Below, in pieces: positions 51,110 to 61,493 of a DNA stretch of 64,000 nt (its first letter is position 1; each line of letters starts with the position of its first letter). This DNA is from Pseudomonadota bacterium (GTDB lineage: Bacteria; Pseudomonadota; Alphaproteobacteria; Rhizobiales; Xanthobacteraceae): assembly GCA_003576765.1 (NCBI GenBank), contig QEVP01000008.1, positions 1 to 64,000 of the forward strand, read 5' to 3'. Position numbers and translations under genes: made by a program. A model generated the notes under the pieces. It saw only the letters and a list, made by a program, of their open reading frames with translations, did no database searches and was not told the DNA's origin.

Positions 51110-53860
51110 ATGTCCAACCCTTCGGTTGCCGAAACCAGCGATCAGCGCACCGCGCTTGCCATGAGCACCGTGGCCTTCACGGTGTGCTTTGCCGTGTGGA
51201 CCATCTTTTCCATCATCGGCATTCGTATTCGTGAAGAACTGGGCCTCAGCGAAACGCAGTTCGGCCTGCTCGTCGGCACGCCGATTCTGACCGGATCGCT
51301 GATCCGCGTCGCGCTCGGGATCTGGACCGACCTTTATGGCGGTCGCATCGTGTTCACGCTGACGATGCTGGCGGCGGCGGTCGCGACCTTCCTGTTGTCG
51401 TGGGCTACCACCTATCCGCAGATGCTGCTGGCCGCGCTGGGCGTCGGTATCGCCGGCGGTTCGTTCTCGGTCGGTGTCGCCTATGTCGCGCGCTGGTATC
51501 CGGCCGAACGGCAGGGTACCGCGCTCGGCATTTTCGGCGCCGGCAATGTCGGCTCGGCGGTGACGAAATTCCTCGCGCCGTTCGTGCTGGTCGCGTTCGG
51601 CTGGCAGATGGTGGCGCAGGTGTGGGCCGCCGGCCTCGTGGTGATGGCGGCGATCTTCTGGTTCACCACCAAGGACGATCCCGTGCTGGTCGAGCGTCGC
51701 CGTACCGGCGTGCGGCCGGCGAGCGCGTGGCTCGAACTGGAGCCCTTGAAGAACGTCCAGGTGTGGCGTTTCTCGCTCTATTACTTCTTCGTGTTCGGCG
51801 CCTTCGTCGCGCTGGCGCTGTGGCTGCCGCAATACCTCATCAACGTCTACGGCATGGACATCAAATATGCCGGCATGCTGGCCGCGTTCTTCTCGGTGCC
51901 GGGCAGCATCTTCCGCGCCTATGGCGGGCACCTGTCCGATGTCTACGGCGCGCGGCGGGTGTTGTACTGGACCTTCCTGGTTTCGGTCGCGGCCACGTTC
52001 CTGCTGTCGTACCCGCCGACCGACTACACCGTCTACGGCACCAAGGGGCCGATCACCTTCCATCTGGAGATGGGCGTCGCCTCGTTCATCGCCACCGTGT
52101 TCGTGCTCGGCTTCTTCATGGCGCTCGGCAAGGCCGCCGTCTACAAGCACATCCCGGTCTATTACCCCAAGCACGTCGGCTCGGTCGGCGGTCTCGTCGG
52201 CATGATCGGCGGGCTCGGTGGCTTCGTGCTGCCGATCCTGTTCGGCGTGCTTCTCGACCTCACCGGGCTGTGGACGAGCTGCTTTATGGCGCTGTTCGTG
52301 CTGGTTACCGGCGCGCTGATCTGGATGCACCTCGCCGTTCGCCAGATGGAGCGCGAGGCGACCGCCGAGACCCTGACCGAGCTGCCGCCGTTCCCCGAGA
52401 TGCTCGGCATGCCGCGACCGGAGGCGCGGGTGAAGGCCGACGGCACCATCCTCACCGACTGGCGCCCGGAGGACGCGGCGTTCTGGGACGCGAAGGGGCG
52501 GCGCATCGCAAGGCGCAATCTGTGGCTGTCGATCCCGTCGCTCTTGCTATCCTTCGCGGTCTGGCAGGTGTGGTCGGTGGTGGTGGCGAAACTGCCGCTG
52601 GTCGGCTTCCAGTTCACCACCGATCAACTGTTCTGGCTCGCGGCATTGCCGGGATTGTCCGGCGCGACGCTGCGCATCTTCTATTCCTTCATGGTGCCGG
52701 TGTTCGGCGGCCGGCTGTGGACCACGCTGACCACCTGGTCGCTGATCATACCGGCGCTCGGCATCGGCTTTGCCGTGCAGAATCCCGAGACGCCCTATGC
52801 GGTGCTGCTGATCCTTGCCCTATTGTGCGGCTTCGGCGGCGGCAACTTCGCCTCCTCGATGTCGAACATTTCGTTCTTCTTCCCGAAGGCGGAGAAGGGC
52901 AACGCGCTGGCGCTCAATGCCGGGCTCGGCAACCTCGGCGTCAGCGTGGTGCAGTTCGTGGTGCCGCTCGCCATCACCGCCGGCGTGTTCGGCTGGTTCG
53001 GCGGCGATCCGGCGATGGTGCGCGAAGCGGGCGGCGAGACGCCCTTGTGGCTGCAAAACGCCGGCTTCGTCTTCGTGCCGTTCATTGCGCTGGCTGCCTT
53101 CGCCAACTGGTTCGGCATGAACGACATCGCCTCGGCGAAAGCCTCGTTCGCCGAGCAGGCGGTGATCTTCCAGCGCAAACACAACTGGATCATGTGCTGG
53201 CTCTATACCGGCACCTTCGGCTCGTTCATCGGCTATTCCGCCGGCTTCCCGCTGTTGTCCAAGGTGCTGTTTCCGGACGTCAACGCGTTGCAGTTCGCCT
53301 TTCTCGGGCCGCTGGTCGGTGCGCTGTCGCGCTCCGGCACCGGCTGGCTCGCCGACCGCTACGGCGGCGCGCGCGTCACGCTGTGGGTGTTCGTGCTGAT
53401 GATCGTCGGCGCCGCCGGCGTGTTGTGGTTTATCGCCACGAAGGACCAGCCGGGCGCGTTCTTCGGCTTCTTCGGCTCTTTCCTGCTGCTGTTCTTTGCC
53501 AGCGGCGTCGGCAACGCCTCCACCTTCCAGATGATCCCCGCGATCATGGGCAAGGAGATGATCCGGCTGATGCCGGACGCCGACGCGGAGGCGCGCCGCC
53601 TGCAGGCGGAGAAGGAGTCCGCGGCGATCACCGGCTTTACCTCGGCGGTGGCGGCGTTCGGCGCCTTCTTCATCCCCAAGAGCTACGGCACCTCGATCGC
53701 GCTGACCGGCGGACCGCAGGCGGCGCTGTGGGGCTTCCTGATCTTCTATGTGAGCTGCGTCGTCATCACCTGGGCGGTTTATGCCCGCAAGGGCGGCCTG
53801 CTCCACGACATCGAACGCGCGCGCACGCGCCCACCCGTTGCGGCGCCCGCCGCCGGCTGA
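51110..53860 (+). CDS. narK: Fused nitrate/nitrite transporter NarK (two-domain)
   Basis: Protein of 916 aa holding two complete major-facilitator domains, each of 12 helices: about 1-425 and 480-905, joined by a hydrophilic linker (about 425-475). Each half carries nitrate-transporter signatures: GLLVGTPILTGSLIRVALGIWTD and GVGIAGGSFSVGVAYVARWYP in the first; GLCGFGGGNFASSMSNI-like LLCGFGGGNFASSMSNISFFFP in the second. Such NarK1-NarK2 fusions occur in Paracoccus and other denitrifiers, combining nitrate uptake and nitrate/nitrite exchange. It is the first gene of the nar operon. Confidence 0.95.
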   Translation: MSNPSVAETSDQRTALAMSTVAFTVCFAVWTIFSIIGIRIREELGLSETQFGLLVGTPILTGSLIRVALGIWTDLYGGRIVFTLTMLAAAVATFLLSWATTYPQMLLAALGVGIAGGSFSVGVAYVARWYPAERQGTALGIFGAGNVGSAVTKFLAPFVLVAFGWQMVAQVWAAGLVVMAAIFWFTTKDDPVLVERRRTGVRPASAWLELEPLKNVQVWRFSLYYFFVFGAFVALALWLPQYLINVYGMDIKYAGMLAAFFSVPGSIFRAYGGHLSDVYGARRVLYWTFLVSVAATFLLSYPPTDYTVYGTKGPITFHLEMGVASFIATVFVLGFFMALGKAAVYKHIPVYYPKHVGSVGGLVGMIGGLGGFVLPILFGVLLDLTGLWTSCFMALFVLVTGALIWMHLAVRQMEREATAETLTELPPFPEMLGMPRPEARVKADGTILTDWRPEDAAFWDAKGRRIARRNLWLSIPSLLLSFAVWQVWSVVVAKLPLVGFQFTTDQLFWLAALPGLSGATLRIFYSFMVPVFGGRLWTTLTTWSLIIPALGIGFAVQNPETPYAVLLILALLCGFGGGNFASSMSNISFFFPKAEKGNALALNAGLGNLGVSVVQFVVPLAITAGVFGWFGGDPAMVREAGGETPLWLQNAGFVFVPFIALAAFANWFGMNDIASAKASFAEQAVIFQRKHNWIMCWLYTGTFGSFIGYSAGFPLLSKVLFPDVNALQFAFLGPLVGALSRSGTGWLADRYGGARVTLWVFVLMIVGAAGVLWFIATKDQPGAFFGFFGSFLLLFFASGVGNASTFQMIPAIMGKEMIRLMPDADAEARRLQAEKESAAITGFTSAVAAFGAFFIPKSYGTSIALTGGPQAALWGFLIFYVSCVVITWAVYARKGGLLHDIERARTRPPVAAPAAG

Positions 53861-53873
53861 CCGAGAGGCAAAT

Positions 53874-56800
53874 ATGTCGCATTTTCTCGATCGACTGACG
53901 TTCTTCCGCCGCACCGTTGGCGAGTTCTCCGAGGGCCATGGCATCGTCACCCACGAGGACCGCTCGTGGGAGGACGGCTATCGCCGGCGCTGGCAGCACG
54001 ACAAGATCGTGCGCTCCACCCACGGCGTGAACTGCACCGGCTCGTGCTCGTGGAAGATCTACGTCAAGGGCGGCATCGTCACCTGGGAGACGCAGCAGAC
54101 CGACTATCCGCGCACGCGCCCCGATCTGCCCAATCACGAGCCGCGCGGCTGTTCGCGCGGCGCCTCCTATAGCTGGTATCTCTATTCCGGCGCGCGGGTG
54201 AAATATCCGATGATCCGTGGCCGCCTGCTCAAGCTGTGGCGGCAGGCGCGCGCAACGAAAACGCCGGTCGCGGCCTGGGCCTCGATCGTCGGGGACGCCG
54301 ACAAGCGCAAGTCCTACATCGGCATCCGCGGCCATGGCGGCTTCGTGCGCGCCACCTGGGACGAGGTCAACGAGATCATCGCCGCCGCCAACGCCTACAC
54401 GGTGCGCGCCCACGGCCCCGACCGCGTCATCGGCTTCTCGCCGATCCCGGCGATGTCGATGGTGTCGTATGCTGCCGGCTCGCGCTACCTGTCGCTGATC
54501 GGCGGCGTCTGCATGTCGTTCTACGATTGGTATTGCGACTTGCCGCCGGCCTCGCCGCAGACCTGGGGCGAGCAGACCGATGTTCCCGAGAGCGCCGACT
54601 GGTACAACGCCGGCTTCCTCATCCTGTGGGGCTCGAACGTGCCGCAGACGCGCACGCCCGACGCTCACTTCTATACAGAGGTGCGCTACAAGGGCACCAA
54701 GAGCGCCGTCGTCAGCCCCGACTACGCCGAGGCGACGAAATTCGCCGACATCTGGCTCAATCCGAAGCAGGGCACCGACGCGGCGCTGGCGCTCGCGATG
54801 GGCCACGTCATCCTGCGCGAGTATCACCTCGACCGGCAGGTGGCGTATTTCGACGACTACGCCCGCCGCTTCACCGACATGCCGTTCCTGGTGCAGCTCA
54901 CCGAGAAGGACGGCCGCTATGTGCCCGACCGCATGCTGCGGGCGAGCGACTTCGAAGGCGGCCTCGGCGAGAGCAACAATCCAGACTGGAAGACGGTGGC
55001 GATCGACGAGGCGAGCGACGAGCCGGTCGCGCCGCTCGGCTCCATCGGCTACCGCTGGGGCGAGAGCGCCAAGTGGAATCTCGAGGAAAAGGACGGGCAG
55101 GGCTATACGACGCGGCTCAAGCTGACGCTTGCCGGCGGCGATGCCGAGATCGTCCCCGTCGATTTTCCTTACTTCGGCGGCCGTGCCACCGAGCACTTCG
55201 TGGCGACGTCGCACGGAGAGGTGCTGAGCCGCAACGTGCCGGTGCGCACCCTCGTTACGGCCGACGGCGCATCGGTCAAGGTCGCAACCGTCTACGACCT
55301 GATGCTGGCCAACTACGGCCTCGACCGCGGGTTCGGCGGCGACCACGTCACGGCCTCCTACGACGACGATGTGCCGTTCACGCCGGCCTGGGCCGAGCGC
55401 ATCACCGGCGTTAAGCGCGACGCCATCGTCACCGTCGCCCGCGAGTTTGCGACCAACGCGGAGAAGACCAACGGCCGCTCGATGATCATCATCGGCGCCG
55501 GCATCAACCACTGGTACCACATGGATATGACCTACCGGGGGGTGATCAACCTCCTGGTGTTCTGCGGCGCGGTCGGCCAGTCCGGCGGCGGCTGGTCGCA
55601 CTATGTCGGGCAGGAGAAGCTCAGGCCGCAGACCGGCTGGACGCCGCTCGCCTTTGCGCTCGACTGGAGCCGCCCGCCGCGGCAGATGAACTCGACCTCG
55701 TTCTTCTATGCCCACACCGACCAGTGGCGTTACGAGACGCTGACGGCCGACGAAATCCTGTCGCCGACCGCGCCGGAGGGCGACTGGAATCGCAGCTTCA
55801 TCGACTTCAACGCGCGCGCCGAGCGCATGGGCTGGCTGCCTTCCGCGCCGCAACTCAAGGAGAACCCGCTGACCATCGCCGCGAAGGCGGAAGCTGCCGG
55901 CGTCGAGGTGAAGGATTATGTCGCGCAAGGATTGAAGTCGGGCGACCTCAATCTCTCCTGTCACGATCCCGACGATCCGGACAACTGGCCGCGCAATCTG
56001 TTCGTGTGGCGCTCGAACCTGCTCGGCTCGTCGGGCAAGGGACACGAGTATTTCTTAAAACACTTGCTCGGCACCCGACACGGCGTGATGGGAAAGGACC
56101 TCGGCCCTGAAGGCGCGGTGCGCAACCGCGAGGTCAAGTGGCGCGATGAGGCGCCGGAAGGCAAGCTCGACCTTCTGGTGACGCTCGATTTCCGCATGTC
56201 CACCACCTGCGTCTATTCCGACATCGTGCTGCCGACCGCCACCTGGTACGAGAAGAACGACCTCAATACATCCGACATGCACCCCTTCATCCATCCGCTG
56301 TCGGCGGCGGTGGACCCGGCCTGGGAGGCGCGCTCCGACTGGGAGATTTACAAGGGCATCGCCAAAGCGTTCTCGCAGGTCGCCCCCGAAGTGCTCGGCG
56401 TTGAGCAGGACGTGGTGCTGACCCCGATCCAGCACGACTCGCCGGGCGAGATCGCGCAAGCGCTCGACGTCAAGGATTGGGCGCTGGGCGAGGTCGAGCC
56501 GGTCCCCGGCCGCACCATGCCGGCGGTCAACGTGGTGACGCGCGACTATCCCAACATCTACGCGCGCTTCACCGCGCTCGGGCCGCTGATGACTTCGATC
56601 GGCAATGGCGGCAAGGGCATCGCCTGGAAAACGCAACACGAGGTCGATGCGCTCGGCCATCTCAACGGCGTGCATCGCGACGGCGCCGCCAAGGGCCTGC
56701 CGAAGATCGAGACCGACATCGACGCCGCCGAGGTGATCCTGATGCTGGCGCCGGAGACCAACGGCGAGGTGGCGGTGAAAGCGTGGCATGCGCTGTCCAA

Positions 56801-57614
56801 GGCCACCGGTCGCGAGCACGCTCACCTCGCGGAAACCAAGGAAGACGAAAAGATCCGCTTCCGCGATATCCAGGCGCAGCCGCGCAAGATCATCTCGTCG
56901 CCGACCTGGTCGGGTATCGAGAGCGAAAAGGTCTGCTACAATGCCGGCTACACCAACGTCCACGAACTGATCCCGTGGCGCACGCTGACCGGCCGCCAGC
57001 AGCTTTATCAGGATCACTTGTGGATGCGCGCCTTCGGCGAGGGGCTGGTGACATGGAAGCCACCGGTCGATCTCAAGACCACGCCGGAGGTGCGCGGCCG
57101 TAAGCCGAACGGCAATCCGGAGATCGTGCTCAACTTCATCACGCCGCACCAGAAGTGGGGCATCCACTCCACCTATAGCGACAACCTGATGATGCTGACG
57201 CTCAATCGCGGCGGCCCGGTGGTGTGGATTTCCGAGAACGACGCGCGCAGCGCACGCATCGTCGATAACGACTGGGTGGAGGTGTTCAACGCCAACGGCG
57301 CGCTGACCGCGCGCGCGGTGGTGTCCCAGCGCATCAAGGAGGGCATGATGCTGATGTATCATGCGCAGGAAAAAATCATCAACACGCCGGGCTCCGAGAT
57401 GACCCGCCAGCGCGGCGGCATCCATAACTCGGTGACGCGCACCGTGCTCAAGCCGACCCACATGATCGGCGGCTACGCCCAGCAGTCCTACGGCTTCAAC
57501 TACTACGGCACGGTCGGCGCAAACCGTGACGAGTTCATCATCGTGCGCAAGATGGCCGAGGTCGACTGGCTCGAAGGCCCGCTCACGGATACGCCGAAGG
57601 AGGCTGCGGAATGA
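53874..57614 (+). CDS. narG: Membrane nitrate reductase alpha subunit
   Basis: Molybdoenzyme of 1246 aa, usual NarG length. It reduces nitrate to nitrite at a Mo-bisMGD site on the cytoplasmic face. The FS0 cluster ligands H50, C54, C58 (STHGVNCTGSCSW) and C93 (RGCSRG) and the Mo ligand D222 (WYCDLPPASPQTWGE) align almost exactly with E. coli H49, C53, C57, C92 and D222. No Tat signal is expected beyond the vestigial start MSHFLDRLTFFRR. ATG 53874 lies 13 nt after narK; the open frame above it belongs to the narK end. The stop overlaps narH (ATGA). Confidence 0.97.
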   Translation: MSHFLDRLTFFRRTVGEFSEGHGIVTHEDRSWEDGYRRRWQHDKIVRSTHGVNCTGSCSWKIYVKGGIVTWETQQTDYPRTRPDLPNHEPRGCSRGASYSWYLYSGARVKYPMIRGRLLKLWRQARATKTPVAAWASIVGDADKRKSYIGIRGHGGFVRATWDEVNEIIAAANAYTVRAHGPDRVIGFSPIPAMSMVSYAAGSRYLSLIGGVCMSFYDWYCDLPPASPQTWGEQTDVPESADWYNAGFLILWGSNVPQTRTPDAHFYTEVRYKGTKSAVVSPDYAEATKFADIWLNPKQGTDAALALAMGHVILREYHLDRQVAYFDDYARRFTDMPFLVQLTEKDGRYVPDRMLRASDFEGGLGESNNPDWKTVAIDEASDEPVAPLGSIGYRWGESAKWNLEEKDGQGYTTRLKLTLAGGDAEIVPVDFPYFGGRATEHFVATSHGEVLSRNVPVRTLVTADGASVKVATVYDLMLANYGLDRGFGGDHVTASYDDDVPFTPAWAERITGVKRDAIVTVAREFATNAEKTNGRSMIIIGAGINHWYHMDMTYRGVINLLVFCGAVGQSGGGWSHYVGQEKLRPQTGWTPLAFALDWSRPPRQMNSTSFFYAHTDQWRYETLTADEILSPTAPEGDWNRSFIDFNARAERMGWLPSAPQLKENPLTIAAKAEAAGVEVKDYVAQGLKSGDLNLSCHDPDDPDNWPRNLFVWRSNLLGSSGKGHEYFLKHLLGTRHGVMGKDLGPEGAVRNREVKWRDEAPEGKLDLLVTLDFRMSTTCVYSDIVLPTATWYEKNDLNTSDMHPFIHPLSAAVDPAWEARSDWEIYKGIAKAFSQVAPEVLGVEQDVVLTPIQHDSPGEIAQALDVKDWALGEVEPVPGRTMPAVNVVTRDYPNIYARFTALGPLMTSIGNGGKGIAWKTQHEVDALGHLNGVHRDGAAKGLPKIETDIDAAEVILMLAPETNGEVAVKAWHALSKATGREHAHLAETKEDEKIRFRDIQAQPRKIISSPTWSGIESEKVCYNAGYTNVHELIPWRTLTGRQQLYQDHLWMRAFGEGLVTWKPPVDLKTTPEVRGRKPNGNPEIVLNFITPHQKWGIHSTYSDNLMMLTLNRGGPVVWISENDARSARIVDNDWVEVFNANGALTARAVVSQRIKEGMMLMYHAQEKIINTPGSEMTRQRGGIHNSVTRTVLKPTHMIGGYAQQSYGFNYYGTVGANRDEFIIVRKMAEVDWLEGPLTDTPKEAAE

Positions 57615-59137
57615 CTGTTCGCGCTCAGATCGCGATGGTGTTGAATCTCGACAAGTGCATCGGCTGCCATACCTGCTCGGTGACCTGCAAGAACGTCTGG
57701 ACCAACCGCGAAGGCGTCGAATACGCCTGGTTCAACAACGTCGAAACCAAGCCCGGCCTCGGCTATCCGCGCGAGTGGGAGAACCAGTCGAAGTGGAACG
57801 GCGGCTGGCGGCGGCGCCGCAACGGGCGCATCGAGCCGAAGATGGGCGCGAAGTGGCGCATCCTCGCCAACATTTTCGCCAACCCCGACCTGCCGGAGAT
57901 CGACGACTACTACGAGCCGTTCACCTTCGACTACGAGCACCTGCACACGGCGAAGGAATCGCGGGCGTTCCCGACCGCGCGGCCGCGCTCGTTGGTCTCG
58001 GGCGAGCGTATCGAAAAGATCCAGTGGGGACCGAACTGGGAGGAAATCCTCGGCGGCGAGTTTGCAAAGCGCGCGCAAGACGTCAATTTCGAGGGTGTGC
58101 AGAAGGAGATTTACGGTCAGTTCGAAAACACCTTCATGATGTACCTGCCGCGGCTGTGCGAGCACTGCCTCAACCCGGCCTGCGTCGCGGTGTGTCCGTC
58201 GGGGGCGATCTACAAGCGCGAGGAGGATGGCATCGTTCTGATCGATCAGGACAAGTGCCGCGGCTGGCGCATGTGCGTGTCCGGCTGTCCCTACAAGAAG
58301 ATTTACTACAACTGGTCGTCAGGCAAATCCGAAAAGTGCATCTTCTGCTATCCGCGCATCGAGGCCGGGCAGCCGACGGTATGCTCGGAGACCTGCGTCG
58401 GGCGCATCCGCTATCTCGGCGTACTGCTTTACGACGCCGACGGCATCGAGGCGGCGGCCAGCGTGCCCGACGAGAAGGACCTCTACCAGGCGCAGCTCGA
58501 CCTGTTCCTCGACCCCAACGATCCGGCGGTGATCGCGCGGGCGCGAGCCGATGGCGTGCCGGAGGCGTGGATCGAGGCGGCGCGCCATTCGCCGGTGTGG
58601 AAGATGGCGATGGAGTGGAAGGTGGCGTTCCCGCTGCACCCGGAATACCGCACGCTGCCGATGGTGTGGTACGTGCCGCCGCTGTCGCCGATCCAGTCGG
58701 CGGCCGCCGCCGGCAAGATGGGCGTCGATGGCGACATGCCCGACGTGCGCTCCTTACGTATTCCGCTGAAGTATCTCGCTAACCTCCTCACCGCCGGTGA
58801 CGAGGAGCCGGTGGCGCTGGCGCTCGAACGGATGCTGGCGATGCGCGGCTATATGCGCGCCAAGACCGTGGATGGGCGGCTCGACGAGCGCATCGCAGAA
58901 CGCGTCGGCCTGACCGGCGCGGCGATCGAGGAGATGTACCAGGTGATGGCGATCGCCAATTACGAGGATCGCTTCGTCATCCCGACCGCGCATCGCGAAT
59001 GGAGCGAGGACGCCTACGACCTGCGTGGCTCCTGCGGCTTCTCGTTCGGCAACGGTTGTTCGGGCGGCACCTCGGAGGCCGACCTGTTCGGCGCCGCGCG
59101 CGCCAAGAAGCCGTCCAATCCGATGGAGATCGCGTGA
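57611..59137 (+). CDS. narH: Membrane nitrate reductase beta subunit
   Basis: Iron-sulfur subunit of 508 aa carrying electrons from NarI haems to NarG. Four Cys groups are intact: C16-C19-C22-C26 (KCIGCHTCSVTCK), C183-C186-C191-C195 (LCEHCLNPACVAVC), C216-W219-C222-C226 (KCRGWRMCVSGC) and a fourth (CIFCYPRIEAGQ...CSETC). The Trp in the third group marks the 3Fe-4S cluster, as in E. coli. Start overlaps the narG stop; the end overlaps narJ (TGATG). Confidence 0.97.
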   Translation: MTVRAQIAMVLNLDKCIGCHTCSVTCKNVWTNREGVEYAWFNNVETKPGLGYPREWENQSKWNGGWRRRRNGRIEPKMGAKWRILANIFANPDLPEIDDYYEPFTFDYEHLHTAKESRAFPTARPRSLVSGERIEKIQWGPNWEEILGGEFAKRAQDVNFEGVQKEIYGQFENTFMMYLPRLCEHCLNPACVAVCPSGAIYKREEDGIVLIDQDKCRGWRMCVSGCPYKKIYYNWSSGKSEKCIFCYPRIEAGQPTVCSETCVGRIRYLGVLLYDADGIEAAASVPDEKDLYQAQLDLFLDPNDPAVIARARADGVPEAWIEAARHSPVWKMAMEWKVAFPLHPEYRTLPMVWYVPPLSPIQSAAAAGKMGVDGDMPDVRSLRIPLKYLANLLTAGDEEPVALALERMLAMRGYMRAKTVDGRLDERIAERVGLTGAAIEEMYQVMAIANYEDRFVIPTAHREWSEDAYDLRGSCGFSFGNGCSGGTSEADLFGAARAKKPSNPMEIA

Positions 59138-59835
59138 TGGCCATGCTTGTCACCCCGAGCTTCAAGGCGCTGTCGGCGCTGCTCAGCTATCCGACGCCGG
59201 AGTTGGCCGCCGCCGGCGGCGAGATCGCGGCGGCGCTGGCGGGCGACGGCGCGGTGCCGGAGGCACAACGCGGCGCGCTGGTGCCGCTGATCGACGAGTT
59301 TGCGGCCGGCGACATCTACGAGTTGCAGGAACGCTATGTCGATCTGTTCGACAAGACGCGGCGACTGTCGCTGCATCTGTTCGAGCACGTCCATGGCGAG
59401 AGCCGAGACCGCGGGCAGGCCATGGTCGATCTCGCCAATCTCTACGAGCGCGGCGGGCTGATGCTCGCGGCCAACGAACTGCCCGACTATCTGCCCCTGT
59501 TCTTCGAATATCTGGCGACGCGGCCGCGCGCGGAGGCGCGGGCGCTGATCGCCGAGATCGATCACATCCTCGCGCCCTTGGAGGAGCGGCTAAGCGCGCG
59601 CGGCTCGCCTTACGCCGCCGTGTTCACGGCGATCCGCGCCATTGCAGGGGCGACGACACAGGCGCAGCCCGCTGACGCGGCCGACGAGCCTGACGATCTC
59701 GCGGTGCTCGATGCCGAGTGGGAAGAGGCGGCCGTCACCTTCGGTCCGGGCGAGGCGCTGGACGGCTGTTCGGTGGACCGGCTGCGCACGCAGATGCGCG
59801 CGGCGCGGCGCGATGCGCGCCAGGTGCAGGCATAG
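59137..59835 (+). CDS. narJ: Nitrate reductase assembly chaperone NarJ
   Basis: Protein of 232 aa, not part of the final enzyme. It binds the NarG N-terminus and helps insert the molybdenum cofactor and FS0 cluster. Family features: FKALSALLSYPTPELAAAGG, LQERYVDLFDKTRRLSLHLFEHVHGESRDRGQAMVDL (split as two conserved helices) and LPDYLPLFFEYLA. The ATG shares bases with the narH TGA, and GGAG lies about 8 nt before it. Confidence 0.95.
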   Translation: MAMLVTPSFKALSALLSYPTPELAAAGGEIAAALAGDGAVPEAQRGALVPLIDEFAAGDIYELQERYVDLFDKTRRLSLHLFEHVHGESRDRGQAMVDLANLYERGGLMLAANELPDYLPLFFEYLATRPRAEARALIAEIDHILAPLEERLSARGSPYAAVFTAIRAIAGATTQAQPADAADEPDDLAVLDAEWEEAAVTFGPGEALDGCSVDRLRTQMRAARRDARQVQA

Positions 59836-59847
59836 GGAGGAGGGACC

Positions 59848-60594
59848 ATGTTCGAGACCGTCAATGCCATCGTGTTCGGATGGTATCCCTATCTCTGCCT
59901 GATCGTGTTTCTGCTCGGCAGCCTGCTGCGCTTCGACCGCGAGCAGTACACCTGGAAATCCGGCTCCTCGCAGTTGCTGCGGCGGCGTCAGCTACGCTGG
60001 GGGTCGAACCTGTTCCACGTCGGCATTCTGGTGATTTTCGTCGGCCACGCCGGCGGCCTGCTGACACCGATCTGGGTGTTCGACATGCTCGGCATCAGCC
60101 ATTCGTTCAAGCAGGGTATGGCGATCGTCATCGGCGGCGTCGCCGGCGTCGCCTGCTTTGTCGGCATTGCGCTTTTGGCGCATCGCCGCCTGTTCGATCC
60201 GCGCATCCGCGCCACGTCGAGTTTCGGCGACACCGCGGTGCTGCTGCTGCTATGGGCGCAGCTCGTCCTCGGCCTAGCTACCATTTTCGTGTCGCTCAAT
60301 CACATGGACGGCCACGAGATGGTGAAATTCATGAACTGGGCGCAGGGCATCGTGCTGCTGCGGCCGGACGCGGCGTCTTACGTCGCCGACGTGCATCCGT
60401 TGTTCCGCGCGCACATCGTGCTCGGAATGACCATCTTCCTGGTGTTTCCGTTCACGCGTCTCGTCCACATCTGGAGCGCACCGATCTGGTATCTCGGCCG
60501 GCCCGGTTACCAGATCGTGCGCACGCGTTTTGCCAAGCGGGCGCCGCGTCCCGGCGCGTCGCTGGTGCGCAAGGCGCCGCAGCCTGCGGAGTAA
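59848..60594 (+). CDS. narI: Membrane nitrate reductase gamma subunit (cytochrome b)
   Basis: Five-helix inner-membrane protein of 248 aa that oxidises quinol and anchors NarGH. Haem ligands H57 (NLFHVG), H67 (FVGHAGG), H189 (FRAHIVLG) and H207 (RLVHIWS) match E. coli H56, H66, H187 and H205. GGGAGGAGGG lies just before the ATG. The stop overlaps the next gene (TAATG). The C-terminal tail is basic and proline-containing, slightly longer than usual. Confidence 0.96.
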   Translation: MFETVNAIVFGWYPYLCLIVFLLGSLLRFDREQYTWKSGSSQLLRRRQLRWGSNLFHVGILVIFVGHAGGLLTPIWVFDMLGISHSFKQGMAIVIGGVAGVACFVGIALLAHRRLFDPRIRATSSFGDTAVLLLLWAQLVLGLATIFVSLNHMDGHEMVKFMNWAQGIVLLRPDAASYVADVHPLFRAHIVLGMTIFLVFPFTRLVHIWSAPIWYLGRPGYQIVRTRFAKRAPRPGASLVRKAPQPAE

Positions 60595-61484
60595 TGGCAA
60601 TGGTTACGCTGGTCATCGATCATGGCGCCAAGCGCCACGCACAAAGCGCGCCCGAGGATGGTGCGGCCGCACCGCCCGCCGAACCGGTGGCAATGCCACA
60701 GGTCAGCGTCAACGGCGTCGTCATTGCGCGTAAGGCGATCGCCGCCGAGGTGCAAAATTGCCCGGCGGCCAATCCGGGGGAGGGCTGGCGCGCGGCGACG
60801 CGCGCGCTGGTGATCCGCGAGTTGCTGTTGCAGGAGGCGCGGCGCCTGCAACTCGTCCCGGTGCAGGAGGTCGATCCCGACGGACGCAAGGAAACCGAGG
60901 AGGATGCACTGGTGCGCGCGCTGATCGCGCAGGAAGTGGCGGTGCCGCAGGCCGATGAGGCCACGCTGCGGCGGTTCTACGCCGCCAACCCGGCGCGCTT
61001 CACCACGCCGCCGCTCTATGAGGCCGACCATATCCTGATTGCGGCGCGCAACGACGATGCGGCCGCCTTTGCCGCCGCGCGCGAACAGGCTGCGGCATTG
61101 GCGGCACAGCTTGCCGTCGCGCCGGAGCGGTTTGCCGACCTGGCGCGGGCGCATTCGGCCTGCCCGTCGGCGGCGCTCGGCGGCAGCCTCGGCCAGATCG
61201 GGCCGGGCGACACCACCGCCGATTTCGAGCACGCGCTGGAACGGCTGGCCCCGGGCGACATCTCCGGGCCGGTCGAGACGCGTTACGGCGTCCACCTGAT
61301 CCGCCTCAACCGGCGTATCGACGGCGAACTGCTGCCGTTCGACATGGTGCGCGAGCGCATCCGCGCCTATCTCGAAGAACATGTGCGCCGGCAGGCGGCC
61401 GCGCAGTACATCGCGCTGTTGATCGGCCGTGCCGACATCCGCGGCATCGCGCTCGACGGCGCCGACACGCCGCTCGTGCAGTAG
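60594..61484 (+). CDS. PpiC-type (parvulin) peptidyl-prolyl isomerase in the nar operon
   Basis: Protein of 296 aa, start overlapping the narI stop. No clear signal peptide, so probably cytoplasmic. An N-terminal helical chaperone-like part (about 40-135; VSVNGVVIARKAIAAEVQNC) is followed by the parvulin domain at about 140-235: LYEADHILIAARNDDAAAFA, SACPSAALGGSLGQIGPGDT, VETRYGVHLIRLNRR. The layout resembles NifM-like isomerases. Placement suggests help in folding nitrate reductase. Start ATG 60600 is an alternative. Confidence 0.88.
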   Translation: MAMVTLVIDHGAKRHAQSAPEDGAAAPPAEPVAMPQVSVNGVVIARKAIAAEVQNCPAANPGEGWRAATRALVIRELLLQEARRLQLVPVQEVDPDGRKETEEDALVRALIAQEVAVPQADEATLRRFYAANPARFTTPPLYEADHILIAARNDDAAAFAAAREQAAALAAQLAVAPERFADLARAHSACPSAALGGSLGQIGPGDTTADFEHALERLAPGDISGPVETRYGVHLIRLNRRIDGELLPFDMVRERIRAYLEEHVRRQAAAQYIALLIGRADIRGIALDGADTPLVQ

Positions 61485-61493
61485 GGGTGTATT

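Noticed and set aside
53766..56045. Long antisense open frame (759 codons) opposite narK-narG
   Set aside because: It is the codon-phase shadow of a GC-rich real gene. Its translation is low-complexity R/H/A/V/G with no motif, and narG is certain on the other strand.
59718..60593. Upstream extension of the PpiC frame across narI
   Set aside because: Arg/Ala-rich shadow translation with no domain; the true start is at or just after the narI stop.
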